From Streptomyces qinglanensis (lineage in GTDB: Bacteria; Actinomycetota; Actinomycetes; Streptomycetales; Streptomycetaceae), in contig NZ_FOGO01000021.1 of the NCBI RefSeq assembly GCF_900111245.1, forward strand, positions 1 to 64,000: a DNA stretch of 64,000 nt, read 5' to 3'. Shown here piece after piece: positions 1 through 8,403 of the stretch. The notes under the pieces were generated by a model. It searched no databases. It saw only the letters and a program-made list of their open reading frames with translations, and had not been told where the DNA came from. Every line of letters starts with the position of its first letter. The first letter of the stretch is position 1. A program made the translations under genes and the position numbers.

Positions 1-125
1 TAGCATCAGGTAACTGTCGTGCACCTGACGGTAGCAGCGCACCCCGCACCCCACCCACCGACTTCACCAGCGGGAACCGGAGCACAACAATCCCGAACCA
101 GCGGGGAGAAGGCTGTGGCACACAG
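1..125. other. Left-edge non-coding stretch
   Basis: No convincing reading frame is visible here. It probably is the 3' flank of a gene that lies outside the window. It leads directly into the strong hairpin at 126-168. Confidence 0.4.
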
Positions 126-168
126 CACTGCCGCCCCGCCCGTACCGGGTACGGGCGGGGCGGCAGTG
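126..168. terminator. Bidirectional hairpin terminator
   Basis: A 21-bp perfect inverted repeat (126-146 and 148-168) is centred on a GTACC/GGTAC core, so it folds with a tight loop. It lies about 70 bp beyond the stop of the minus-strand DUF3039 gene and could equally end a plus-strand gene entering from the left. Strong perfect stems without a long U tract are the usual actinobacterial terminator form. Confidence 0.75.
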
Positions 169-238
169 TGAAACGCGCGCGGTACGGAGCCGCGGTGCGC
201 GGGTGCGCGGGGGCGCTGAGCTCAGACGCGGGGGCGGG

Positions 239-535
239 CTACTTCTTGTCGCCGCCCTTGCCGTCCTTGCCGTTCTTGTCCCCTCCGGCACCCATCGTCT
301 CGTAGATCTCCTTGCACATCGGGCAGACCGGGTACTTCTTCGGGTCGCGACCCGGGACCCAGACCTTCCCGCAGAGCGCGACGACGGGAGTCCCCTCCAT
401 CGCGCTCGCCATGATCTTGTCCTTCTGGACATAGTGGGCGAATCGCTCGTGATCGCCGTCACCGTGCGATGTCTGCGGGGTCGGTTCGACGAGTGTGCCG
501 GTGCCCGCCCCGCGCTCGGGCTCAAGAGTGCTCAT
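239..535 (-). CDS. DUF3039 domain protein (zinc-ribbon-like)
   Basis: A 98-residue protein if translation begins at the ATG at 535; a TTG three codons upstream (544) is a poorer alternative. The core carries a single Cys in VALCGKVW and then CPMC within PVCPMCKEIYETM, which resembles a small metal-binding ribbon. The C-terminus is a Gly/Lys-rich tail. The family is widespread in actinobacteria, has no established function that I know of, and is cytoplasmic by sequence (no signal or membrane segment). It is followed by the hairpin at 126-168. The identification rests on the recognisable central motif. Confidence 0.8.
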   Translation of the reverse strand: MSTLEPERGAGTGTLVEPTPQTSHGDGDHERFAHYVQKDKIMASAMEGTPVVALCGKVWVPGRDPKKYPVCPMCKEIYETMGAGGDKNGKDGKGGDKK

Positions 536-696
536 GCAGTCCAAGGGTACTCATGCGACCGGAACACGTCAGGCATGGGCCGGGACACGGGTCACCCGTC
601 GGGGGCCCCGCACGGACCCCAGTTCGGGGCCGCTTGCAGGGGCCCGGGGACTCGTCCCGGCGCCGCCTCCCGGGCACCGCCCGGCCGGCCGGGAGC

Positions 697-1752
697 TCAG
701 TTCAGGGACGGGTCGTCCGGATACGTGGCGACCAGCGCCAGCTCGCTGCGCTGCCTGCGCAGGACGGACCGCCACAGCCGCTCAGGAGCCGGGGAGGAGA
801 CGTCGCCGGGCTCGGACTCGACGACGTACCAGGCACCCTCCGACAGCTCCTTCTCCAGTTGCCCCGGGCCCCATCCCGCGTACCCGGCGAAGATCCGCAG
901 GGAGCCGAGTTCGGCGGCGAGCAGTTCGGGCGGGGCCTCCAGGTCGACAAGGCCGATGGCACCGTGCACGCGGCGCCACCCGAGCGGCCCGTCCGTGTCG
1001 AGGACGGTGTCCGTCTCCGGCCCTGCGTCGCCGTACTCGGTGTCGGCCTCCGCGGCATCCGCGCCGCCCTCGCCCGCCGACTCGCCACCGCCCGCGGAAC
1101 CCCGCTCCTGGGGCTGCCGGCGTCCACGGTCACCAGCATCGCGGTCGCCGGTCGCCGGTCGGTCTCCAGTGCCGGGCTCGCCGGTCGCCCCGCGGCCCCC
1201 GGTGCCATGCTCGGCAGCTCCGGGCTCTTCCGTCGCCTGCCGCTCGGCGGTACCGGTGTCCGCCGTCGCCCCGCTCCCGGCAGCGTGCACGGCCCCGGTG
1301 CTCGCACGGTCCGCGGTGCCCGGTGCGTCCGGCTCCCGGGGGCGTCCGCCGGACCGGTCCTGCGGTTCCGCCGCCGGGCCGTCCTCCCGCGTGCGCCCTG
1401 CCTGCGGGCCCCCGGACACGGACCCGGCCGGGCCGCCCGGGGCGTCCTCGGCACTCAGGGCCGGATCCCCGTCGGAGCGGTCGCCTCTGCCGGAGGGCAC
1501 CACCGCGACGCCCAGCGCCGCGTCCAGCGAGACGGGGCCGCCCTGGAAGACGACGCCGGGCTCCCCGGCGAGCGCGGCCCACGGCTCCAGGATGTCGCTG
1601 ACGTCCACCGGGGTGGGTCGGTTGAGGACCACGCCCAGTGAGCCCTCCTCGTCGTGGTCGAGGAGGAGCACCACCGCGCGGTCGAAGTTCGGATCGGCCA
1701 GCACCGGTGTGGCGACGAGCAGTCGTCCGGTGAGCGAGGACACCTCGGTCAT
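697..1752 (-). CDS. YqgE/AlgH family protein with a large disordered insert
   Basis: Residues 1-87 (SSLTGRLLVATPVLADPNFD, then a VVLNRPTP motif) and 256-351 (GAIGLVDL, FAGYAGWGPGQLEKEL, WRSVLRRQ) are the two halves of the AlgH/YqgE fold. Family members are usually about 190 residues; this one is 351 because roughly residues 88-255 are a low-complexity Gly/Ala/Thr/Asp/Glu-rich insert with near-repeats of the form ATGxPGxGDR. The ATG at 1752 is chosen because the fold starts right after it; the frame stays open upstream but codes nothing recognisable. The function of the family is not settled (it was linked to alginate regulation in Pseudomonas). The gene is next to murA, as in other streptomycetes, and transcribed away from it. 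Confidence 0.88.
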   Translation of the reverse strand: MTEVSSLTGRLLVATPVLADPNFDRAVVLLLDHDEEGSLGVVLNRPTPVDVSDILEPWAALAGEPGVVFQGGPVSLDAALGVAVVPSGRGDRSDGDPALSAEDAPGGPAGSVSGGPQAGRTREDGPAAEPQDRSGGRPREPDAPGTADRASTGAVHAAGSGATADTGTAERQATEEPGAAEHGTGGRGATGEPGTGDRPATGDRDAGDRGRRQPQERGSAGGGESAGEGGADAAEADTEYGDAGPETDTVLDTDGPLGWRRVHGAIGLVDLEAPPELLAAELGSLRIFAGYAGWGPGQLEKELSEGAWYVVESEPGDVSSPAPERLWRSVLRRQRSELALVATYPDDPSLN

Positions 1753-2275
1753 ACGGCAATGATCCCGCACCTGGGCCGTTTGCGGGACCCAATGGCCGGA
1801 TCGGGGGCCTCGGAGGCCGAAGCGGGGTGCGGCGCGGGGCGGCTCGCGGGCCGGGCCGGGTGGGTACGGGCAGGGCGCCCGGCACAGACCGGCCGCCCGC
1901 CGGTGACCCATTGAGACCCCTCGACCACCTTGCGGAAGCCGCACCATGCGCCGCAGAGCCCGGAGACCAGCACACAGAGCGCAGGGCCCCGCACACGGCC
2001 CCGCGGAACGCGGGGCACTTCAGGCCGCGGGGCACTTCAGGGCATGGCGCATCCCAGCGGCGCACCTCGAGCCGCAGAGCACCTCAGAACGCATACGCAC
2101 CAGTACCCATCCGCCGCAGCACGCATATACAGCACCTGAGGTGACAGGTGGACGACCCTCCGTGTTATTGCGTACCTGTGACAGTCGCCGACCCCCCACG
2201 GGCTTGGGTCGGCACCGGACGGGGCCATTACGCTTGCCTGTTGTCCCATCCCGTCTCGCGGAATCGCGGAGATCC
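1753..2275. promoter_or_regulatory. Divergent AlgH/murA intergenic region
   Basis: These 523 bp separate two divergently transcribed genes, so promoters for both must lie here. No small gene is convincing. A short direct repeat, GGGGCACTTCAGG, occurs twice around 2010-2041. The most AT-rich part, where the murA promoter is most likely, is roughly 2095-2175. No -10/-35 pair could be assigned with confidence. Confidence 0.4.
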
Positions 2276-3604
2276 ATGACCGACAGCCCAGCCGACGTAC
2301 TCCTCGTCCACGGTGGCGCCCCGCTCGAGGGCGAGATCCGTGTCCGGGGTGCGAAGAACCTCGTCCCCAAGGCCATGGTCGCCGCGCTGCTGGGCAGTGA
2401 ACCGAGCCGCCTGCGCAACGTGCCGGACATCCGCGATGTCCGGGTCGTACGCGGACTGCTGCAGTTGCACGGCGTCACGGTCCGCACCGGGGACGAGTCC
2501 GGCGAGCTGGTGCTCGACCCCTCCCATGTGGAGAGCGCCAACGTCGCGGACATCGACGCGCACGCGGGCTCGTCGCGGATCCCGATCCTGTTCTGCGGTC
2601 CCCTGCTGCACCGGCTCGGCCACGCCTTCATCCCGGGGCTGGGCGGCTGCGACATCGGCGGGCGTCCGGTGGACTTCCACTTCGACGTGCTGCGGCAGTT
2701 CGGCGCGACGATCGAGAAGCGGGCCGACGGGCAGTACCTGGAGGCCCCGCAGCGGCTCCGCGGCACCAAGATCCGGCTGCCGTACCCGTCGGTCGGCTCG
2801 ACGGAGCAGGTGCTGCTGACGGCGGTGCTGGCGGAGGGCGTCACGGAGCTGTCCAACGCGGCCGTGGAGCCGGAGATCGAGGACCTGATCTGCGTGCTGC
2901 AGAAGATGGGCGCGATCATCTCGATGGACACGGACCGCACCATCCGCATCACGGGCGTCGACAAGCTCGGCGGCTACACCCACCGGGCGCTGCCGGACCG
3001 TCTGGAGGCGGCCTCCTGGGCGAGCGCGGCGCTGGCGACCGAGGGCAGCGTGTTCGTGCGCGGCGCCGAGCAGCGGTCGATGATCGCGTTCCTGAACACC
3101 TTCCGGAAGGTGGGCGGCGCGTTCGAGATCGGTGACGAGGGCATCCGGTTCTGGCACCCGGGCGGCCCGCTGAACGCCATCGCGCTGGAGACGGACGTCC
3201 ACCCGGGTTTCCAGACCGACTGGCAGCAGCCGCTGGTGGTGGCGCTGACGCAGGCGTCGGGGCTGTCGATCGTGCACGAGACGGTGTACGAGTCGCGGCT
3301 CGGCTTCACCTCGGCGCTCAACCAGATGGGGGCGCACATCCAGCTCTACCGCGAGTGCCTGGGCGGGATGCCCTGCCGCTTCGGGCAGCGCAACTTCCTG
3401 CACTCGGCCGTGGTGTCCGGGCCGACGAAGCTGCAGGGCAGCGATCTGGTGATCCCGGACCTGCGCGGCGGCTTCTCGTATCTGATCGCGGCACTGGCCG
3501 CGCAGGGGACCTCCAGGGTGCACGGGATCGACCTGATCAACCGCGGCTACGAGAACTTCATGCACAAGCTGGCGGATCTCGGCGCCAAGGTGGAGCGCCC
3601 GTAA
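2276..3604 (+). CDS. murA: UDP-N-acetylglucosamine 1-carboxyvinyltransferase MurA
   Basis: A 442-residue enzyme of normal family length that transfers enolpyruvate from PEP to UDP-GlcNAc, the first committed step of peptidoglycan synthesis in the cytoplasm. Visible landmarks are the N-terminal RVRGAKN substrate Lys (K27) and the loop GLGGCDIGGRPVDFH, whose Cys (residue 125) corresponds to the catalytic, fosfomycin-reactive Cys115 of the E. coli enzyme. It is not the Cys-to-Asp variant found in mycobacteria, so fosfomycin sensitivity at the target is expected. The ATG at 2276 is preceded by a purine-rich GCGGAGATCC site. The frame is open upstream to 1946 without homology. A hairpin terminator follows at 3759-3787. 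Confidence 0.96.
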   Translation: MTDSPADVLLVHGGAPLEGEIRVRGAKNLVPKAMVAALLGSEPSRLRNVPDIRDVRVVRGLLQLHGVTVRTGDESGELVLDPSHVESANVADIDAHAGSSRIPILFCGPLLHRLGHAFIPGLGGCDIGGRPVDFHFDVLRQFGATIEKRADGQYLEAPQRLRGTKIRLPYPSVGSTEQVLLTAVLAEGVTELSNAAVEPEIEDLICVLQKMGAIISMDTDRTIRITGVDKLGGYTHRALPDRLEAASWASAALATEGSVFVRGAEQRSMIAFLNTFRKVGGAFEIGDEGIRFWHPGGPLNAIALETDVHPGFQTDWQQPLVVALTQASGLSIVHETVYESRLGFTSALNQMGAHIQLYRECLGGMPCRFGQRNFLHSAVVSGPTKLQGSDLVIPDLRGGFSYLIAALAAQGTSRVHGIDLINRGYENFMHKLADLGAKVERP

Positions 3605-3758
3605 CGGCAGCGCCCGCCCACAGCGGCGCCTCCCGGGCAGCGGTACCGGCCCGGCCGGGCAGCGGCGCGAGCCGCCCCGGCCCTGCCCGGCCGTCCTGGT
3701 GCCGTCCGACCGCCGACCGCCCCGGCCCCGCCCGGGGCGGAACGCGAAGAAGCACCGC

Positions 3759-3787
3759 GCGGCCTGCGATGAACCACCGCAGGCCGC
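3759..3787 (+). terminator. Hairpin terminator after murA
   Basis: A perfect 10-bp stem (GCGGCCTGCG at 3759-3768 pairing with 3778-3787) with a 9-nt loop lies about 155 bp past the murA stop. No U tract follows, as is usual in this genus. Between it and the murA stop only GC-rich non-coding sequence is seen. Confidence 0.6.
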
Positions 3788-3933
3788 GAAGGAACTCGCC
3801 GCGGGCCCGTCGTCCCCCCGTACGACGGGCCGGACCCGACCGAAGCCCAGCGGTCGGCGATCAACGGTCGGCTATCAATGCGTCGGCGTCGGCGGCCAGC
3901 GGCATCCGCCGGCCCTCGACCGCCAGCCGCGGA

Positions 3934-4010
3934 CCGTCAGCAATCAGCCGACAGCCGTCAGCCGCCGACCGTCAGCCGTCAGCCGTCAGCCGTCAGCCGT
4001 CAGCCGTCAG
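3934..4010. repeat. 7-bp tandem array across the ABC ATPase stop codon
   Basis: Eleven contiguous 7-bp units of consensus CCGTCAG run from 3934 to 4010; the last six (3969-4010) are identical and the first five are partly degenerate. Read on the minus strand the unit is CTGACGG, so it contains TGA. The first unit downstream of the gene contains the actual stop codon of the ABC ATPase (4007-4009). Because 7 is not a multiple of 3, the array places stop codons in all three frames. Confidence 0.95.
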
Positions 4011-5164
4011 CGGGCGACCTCCTCCACCAGGACCGGGTTGTCGTGCGGGGTGAGGGTGCAGCGGGCGCCCGGAGTGAGGGTCTCCGCCTCCCAGCTCGGC
4101 AGGTCGGCCTTGGCCTCGGCTCCGGAGTCGGTGCTCAGCAGGAGGCGGGTGACGCCGCCGAGGAAGGTGGCCACCCGGACGGTCGCCGGTTCGCCCTGCG
4201 CCTCGGCGCCGGTGTGCACCTTCAGCCCCTCGGGGCGCAGCAGGACGTCCACCTCGCGGCCGCTGCCGGGGCACTCCCCGTGCACCGGCAGCCGCCGTCC
4301 GAGCACCTCGACGGTGCCGCTGTCGCGGACGACGCCGGGCAGCCGGTTCATCGTGCCGACGAACTCGGCGACGAACGGCGTCGCGGGCCGCTCGTAGAGC
4401 TCGTTCGGCGGGGCGCACTGCTCCAGGCGGCCGTCCCGCATCACCGCGACGCGGTCGGCCATCGACAGCGCCTCCTCCTGGTCGTGGGTGACGAAGACGG
4501 TGGTGATGCCCAGTTCGAGCTGGAGGCGGCGGATCTCCTCGCGCAGTTGCAGCCGCACCTTGGCGTCCAGTGCGGAGAGCGGTTCGTCCAGCAGCAGGAT
4601 CCGGGGGCGGATGGCCAGGGCGCGGGCGAGTGCGACGCGCTGCTGCTGGCCGCCGGAGAGCTGGTGCGGGTAGTGCTTCTCGCGGCCCGGCAGCCCGACC
4701 AGTTCCAGCAGTTCACCGGCGCGCGCCGCCCGCTCCGCCTTGGGGGCCTTGCGGACGCGCAGCCCGTAGGCGACGTTCTCTGCGGCCGTCATGGTGGGGA
4801 AGAGGCTGTAGGACTGGAAGACCATGCCGATGTCCCGCCGGTTGGCGGGCACGGCGGTCACGTCCTCGCCGCCGATGAGCAGTTCGCCCCGGTCGGCGCT
4901 CTCGAACCCGGCGATGATGCGCAGCGCGGTGGTCTTGCCGCAGCCGGACGGGCCCAGCAGGGCCACCAGTTCACCGGGGGTGATGTCCAGGTCGAGCCCG
5001 TCGAGCGCGGTGGTGGCGCCGAAGGAGCGCTGCAGTCCGCGCAGCCGCAGGCCGACGCCGCCGGGCTGGTCCTCGGGGGTGGCCGCCGTGCCGGGTGCGG
5101 TCGCGGCGGCTGTGCCGGTGCTCGCTGTGGTGTCGGTGGTGTCGGTGCGCGCGGTGGTGGTCAT
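4007..5164 (-). CDS. ABC importer ATP-binding subunit
   Basis: A 385-residue ATPase that powers the importer encoded upstream. After a Thr/Ala-rich N-terminal tail (about 1-35) it shows Walker A GPSGCGKTT (71-79), Q-loop VFQSYSLFPT, signature LSGGQQQR, Walker B LLLDEPLSALD and the switch His in VFVTHDQEEA, followed by a regulatory OB-like C-terminal domain (TOBE type). This is the CysA/PotA/FbpC-like class used for sulfate, polyamine, iron and phosphonate uptake. Its ATG overlaps the stop of the permease gene (ATGA at 5161-5164), so translation is probably coupled. Its stop codon lies inside a 7-bp tandem array. Confidence 0.93.
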   Translation of the reverse strand: MTTTARTDTTDTTASTGTAAATAPGTAATPEDQPGGVGLRLRGLQRSFGATTALDGLDLDITPGELVALLGPSGCGKTTALRIIAGFESADRGELLIGGEDVTAVPANRRDIGMVFQSYSLFPTMTAAENVAYGLRVRKAPKAERAARAGELLELVGLPGREKHYPHQLSGGQQQRVALARALAIRPRILLLDEPLSALDAKVRLQLREEIRRLQLELGITTVFVTHDQEEALSMADRVAVMRDGRLEQCAPPNELYERPATPFVAEFVGTMNRLPGVVRDSGTVEVLGRRLPVHGECPGSGREVDVLLRPEGLKVHTGAEAQGEPATVRVATFLGGVTRLLLSTDSGAEAKADLPSWEAETLTPGARCTLTPHDNPVLVEEVAR

Positions 5165-6045
5165 ACGGTCGTCTTCCTCCGGTCGCCGGTCCGGTTCCGG
5201 TTGCGGTTCCGGTTGCGGGTGCGTCCGCCGGCGAGGTTGGTGAGCAGGAGCAGCAGGCCCCAGGTGATGAGCAGGCTGAGCATGGCGGCGGCGACGGAGA
5301 GCTGGGCCTCGTAGTCGCCGACGTGCACCATCCACACGGAGAACGGTTCGAATCCGAGCACGCTCGCCACGGTGTACTCGCCCAGCACCATGGCCAGGCT
5401 GAGGACGGCGCCGCTGACGATGGCGGGCCGCAGGTTGGGGACCACGACCCGGCACAGCGTGCCCAGCCGCGAGGCGCCCAGGCTGCGGGAGGCTTCCACC
5501 AGCGTCTTGAGGTCGGTGCCGCGCAGTCCGCCGTCCAGCGAGCGGTAGAGGAACGGCAGCGACATGACGGTGTAGACGAGGACGAGGACCAGCGGGAAGC
5601 TCTTGTTGTGCAGCGCCTGGAAGGTGGCCCACAGCGGGGTGTCGGCCAGATCCTGCTCCCAGGAGAGCACCGTGCTGACCCCGGCCACGAGGGCGACGGG
5701 CGGCATGATGAGCGGCACCATGCACAGCACCTCGACGACGCGGCGCAGCCTGGGCAGCCGCAGCGCGACGACGACCATGGTGGGCACCATCAGCAGCAGC
5801 CCCAGCGCGACCGTCGCCAGGCCGAGCCGGATCGACAGGCCGAGGCTGGTGGCCATGCCCTCGTCCCGCAGGCCCCGGGCGTACGCGCCGAAGGTGACGC
5901 CCTTGCCGGGGTCGTCGACGGTGAACCAGAGGGAGGCGGCGACGGGGACGAGGAAGTAGAGCGCGGCCAGCAGCAGCACCAGGAAGCTGCCGTACGGGCG
6001 CTTGCGCACCCGGCGTACACGGGGGGTGGCGGTCAGCCCAGCCAT
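5161..6045 (-). CDS. ABC importer permease subunit 2
   Basis: A 294-residue inner-membrane permease with about six hydrophobic segments and the EAA loop around EASRSLGASRLGTLCRVVVPNL, which contacts the ATPase. The C-terminus ends in an unusual run of alternating Arg-Asn residues (RTRNRNRNRNRTGDRRK) encoded by short GC-rich repeats. The ATG at 6045 overlaps the end of the upstream permease gene by 13 bp and its stop overlaps the ATPase start, so all are in one operon. It resembles the second permease of Fbp-type and 2-aminoethylphosphonate transporters. Confidence 0.9.
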   Translation of the reverse strand: MAGLTATPRVRRVRKRPYGSFLVLLLAALYFLVPVAASLWFTVDDPGKGVTFGAYARGLRDEGMATSLGLSIRLGLATVALGLLLMVPTMVVVALRLPRLRRVVEVLCMVPLIMPPVALVAGVSTVLSWEQDLADTPLWATFQALHNKSFPLVLVLVYTVMSLPFLYRSLDGGLRGTDLKTLVEASRSLGASRLGTLCRVVVPNLRPAIVSGAVLSLAMVLGEYTVASVLGFEPFSVWMVHVGDYEAQLSVAAAMLSLLITWGLLLLLTNLAGGRTRNRNRNRNRTGDRRKTTV

Positions 6046-6980
6046 CGGTTGCTCCGTCGTTGCAGCGGGATCTGTACGGCCATCACGAGCAGCGCGATCA
6101 CCACCATGTTGAGGCTCATGGCGAGTGCGAGGTTCTCCTGCCCGACCAGGACGTTGCCGGACAGCGCGTTGGCGATCTGGATGGTGATCAGCGGTACCGA
6201 GCTGCCCGTCATCACGGCGGCGGTGGCGTGCGAGGCGAAGGCGGTGCCGAACATCAGCACGGCTCCGCCCAGCAGCGAGGGCATCAGCACCGGCAGCCCC
6301 ACGTGCCGCCAGAACTGCGCCTTGGTCGCGCCGCAGGAGGCGGCGGCCTCCCGCCACTGGGTGCGGACGCCGTCCAGTGCGGGCAGCACGGTGACGACCA
6401 TCAGCGGCACCATGAAGTACAGGTAGGCCAGCACCAGTCCGGTGAAGGTGTAGAGGCTGAACCCGGTGCTCTTCAGGTGCAGCAGCCGCGTCACGGTTCC
6501 GGTGGTGCCGAGGGTGGCGATGAAGGCGAAGGCGAGCGGCGCTCCGCTGAAGTTGGCGAAGACGCCGGACGCCGAGACGGCGGCCTTGCGCAGCGCCCCG
6601 TTCCGGGAGCTGAGCAGCGCCTGCCCGATGACGGTGCCCAGGACGGTGGCCAGCACGGCGCTGAGCAGGGAGAGTTTGACGCTGCCTGCCAGTCCGGTGG
6701 CGTAGGCGCCGGACAGCGAGTGCCGTACGTTCTCCAGGCTGTAGTGGTCGGCGCCGGTGGCCGGGTCGACGACGGTGAACGCGTTGTAGGCCAGGGTGCA
6801 GGCGGGCAGGCCGAAGCAGACGGCCATGAACGCGAAGAACGGTACGACGGCGGGCCAGCGCCAGTGCCGGGCGCCGCCGCCCGCGCGGCGGCGCGCCGAC
6901 GCGGGCGGGGTGGCGCCGGGCTGCTGCCCGGTCGCGGGGGCGGCGGAGTCGGCCGCGGAGGCGGGGGTCGTCACAGCCAT
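6033..6980 (-). CDS. ABC importer permease subunit 1
   Basis: A 315-residue permease with a 40-residue Pro/Ala/Arg cytoplasmic N-terminus, then about six membrane segments. The EAA loop reads REAAASCGATKAQFWRHVGL. The ATG at 6980 shares one base with the TGA of the binding-protein gene (TGATG), a tight coupling typical of ABC operons. With the second permease it forms a heterodimeric channel. Substrate cannot be read from this subunit. Confidence 0.9.
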   Translation of the reverse strand: MAVTTPASAADSAAPATGQQPGATPPASARRRAGGGARHWRWPAVVPFFAFMAVCFGLPACTLAYNAFTVVDPATGADHYSLENVRHSLSGAYATGLAGSVKLSLLSAVLATVLGTVIGQALLSSRNGALRKAAVSASGVFANFSGAPLAFAFIATLGTTGTVTRLLHLKSTGFSLYTFTGLVLAYLYFMVPLMVVTVLPALDGVRTQWREAAASCGATKAQFWRHVGLPVLMPSLLGGAVLMFGTAFASHATAAVMTGSSVPLITIQIANALSGNVLVGQENLALAMSLNMVVIALLVMAVQIPLQRRSNRWLG

Positions 6981-8131
6981 CAGCTGACCGCCGCGCCCCA
7001 GCCCTCGCTGATGGTCTTCTGCGCCTCGGCCTCCTGGGCGTGCGTGGGGAACTTCGGCGTGCCCTCGACCTCGGGGAGCTTGGCGGCGGCCTTCTTGTCG
7101 ACGGTGCCGTCCTCGGTCATCTTCTCCAGCAGCGCGGGCCGCGAGTAGCCCCTGAGCCAGATGTTCTGGCCCTCGGGGCTGTAGAGGAACTCCAGCCACA
7201 GCCGGGCGGCCGCCGGGTGGGGCGCGTACTTGTTGACGCCCTGGTTGTAGTACTGCGAGTACTGGCCGTCGGTGGGCACGTTGACCTGCCAGTCCACGCT
7301 CTTGGACTTCAGTTCCTCGCCATAGCCGAGGTTGAGGTAGTCCCAGTCGATGGAGATGGGCGTCTCGCCCTTCTGGATGGTGGCCTTGGTGGACTCGACG
7401 GGCACGTAGTTGCCGCTCTTCTTGAGCTTCTCGAAGAAGTCGAGGCCGGGCTGCACGTCGTCGAAGCCGCCGCCGTTGGCGAGCGAGGCGGCGATGACGG
7501 AGGAGAAGGCCGAGGAGGACTCGTTCGGGTTGCCGTTGAGGGCGACCTTGTTCTTGTACTCCGGCTTCAGCAGGTCCTTGAAGCTCTTGGGGCACTTCTT
7601 GACGGCCTTGGCGTCGCAGCCGAGGGAGATGTAGCCGCCGTAGTTGTTCATGAAGGAGCCGTCGGACTGCTTCTGCGAGTCGGGTATCGCGTCCCAGCCC
7701 TTGACCTTGTAGGGGGCCAGCAGCTTCTTGGCCTTGGCCTGCTGCATGAACGCGGTGCCCAGGTCGAGCGCGTCGACGGCGCGGTCCTGGCCCTTGCGCT
7801 TGGCCGCGGCGTTCAGCGCGCCCTGGCTGCTGCCGCCCGGGTCCTCGTTGTGGACCTCGATGCCGTACTTCTTCTCGAAGGTCTTGATCATCTGGCCGTA
7901 GTTGGACCAGGTCGGCGCGAGGGCGTAGACGTTCAGCTCGCCCTCCTTCTTCGCCGCCGCCACCAGCTTGTCCATGCCGCCCAGGTCCGCGGCCGAGCGG
8001 GCCTTGCTCGCCTCGCTGTCCGAGCCCTGCGCCGGTGCCGAGCCGCAGCCGGTTGCCGCGGCGGAGAGAGTGACGACCGCTGCCGCGGCGGTCAACAGGC
8101 GGCTCCTACGGCTGAGATGGTCTGCCTTCAC
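6980..8131 (-). CDS. ABC importer substrate-binding lipoprotein
   Basis: A 383-residue extracellular binding protein. A GTG start at 8131 is chosen because AGGAG lies 7 nt upstream (8139-8143) and the resulting N-terminus is a clean lipoprotein signal (basic KADHLSRRSR, hydrophobic stretch, lipobox SAAATGC). The mature part (KEGELNVYALAPTWSNYGQM ... YIPVESTKATIQ-like region, SIDWDYLNLGYG) is of the extracellular solute-binding type 2 group that includes Fbp iron, thiamine and 2-aminoethylphosphonate binders. First gene of the four-gene operon, divergent from a GntR regulator. The ligand is not shown by the sequence. Confidence 0.9.
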   Translation of the reverse strand: MKADHLSRRSRLLTAAAAVVTLSAAATGCGSAPAQGSDSEASKARSAADLGGMDKLVAAAKKEGELNVYALAPTWSNYGQMIKTFEKKYGIEVHNEDPGGSSQGALNAAAKRKGQDRAVDALDLGTAFMQQAKAKKLLAPYKVKGWDAIPDSQKQSDGSFMNNYGGYISLGCDAKAVKKCPKSFKDLLKPEYKNKVALNGNPNESSSAFSSVIAASLANGGGFDDVQPGLDFFEKLKKSGNYVPVESTKATIQKGETPISIDWDYLNLGYGEELKSKSVDWQVNVPTDGQYSQYYNQGVNKYAPHPAAARLWLEFLYSPEGQNIWLRGYSRPALLEKMTEDGTVDKKAAAKLPEVEGTPKFPTHAQEAEAQKTISEGWGAAVS

Positions 8132-8321
8132 GTTTCCACTCCTGGGGTTCGCGCCCGTCACCTGTATGGACAAGCTCGATTCATTGAGCGTGGGCAAGCT
8201 AGCAGTACGCACCCCACGGCGCAAAGCCCGGGTATTCATCAAACTCCCAGCTCAAAGCGTTATTTGCGAACAGGTTTAGCGCTGCGAACTGCGGATATAC
8301 GCATCTGCCCCGGCCCAGTGA

Positions 8322-8341
8322 TGTGCGCACTGCTGCGCACA
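8322..8341. promoter_or_regulatory. Probable GntR operator (inverted repeat)
   Basis: A perfect 8-bp inverted repeat, TGTGCGCA-CTGC-TGCGCACA, lies 62 bp upstream of the GntR start and in the divergent region shared with the ABC operon. A 20-bp dyad in this position is typical of an autoregulatory site for a dimeric GntR/HutC regulator. The rest of the 8132-8403 region is comparatively AT-rich and must hold the divergent promoters. Confidence 0.6.
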
Positions 8342-8403
8342 GATGGCATGATCTGGCGGAGCCAGCGCAGCCAGTGAGCGCAGCACGTCGAGGGAGTCGC
8401 CCC

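Noticed and set aside
3934..4010. CRISPR-like repeat arrays (also at 13240, 20631, 37750, 58210, 62413)
   Set aside because: Units are adjacent with no unique spacers and no cas genes are present; they are simple tandem repeats.
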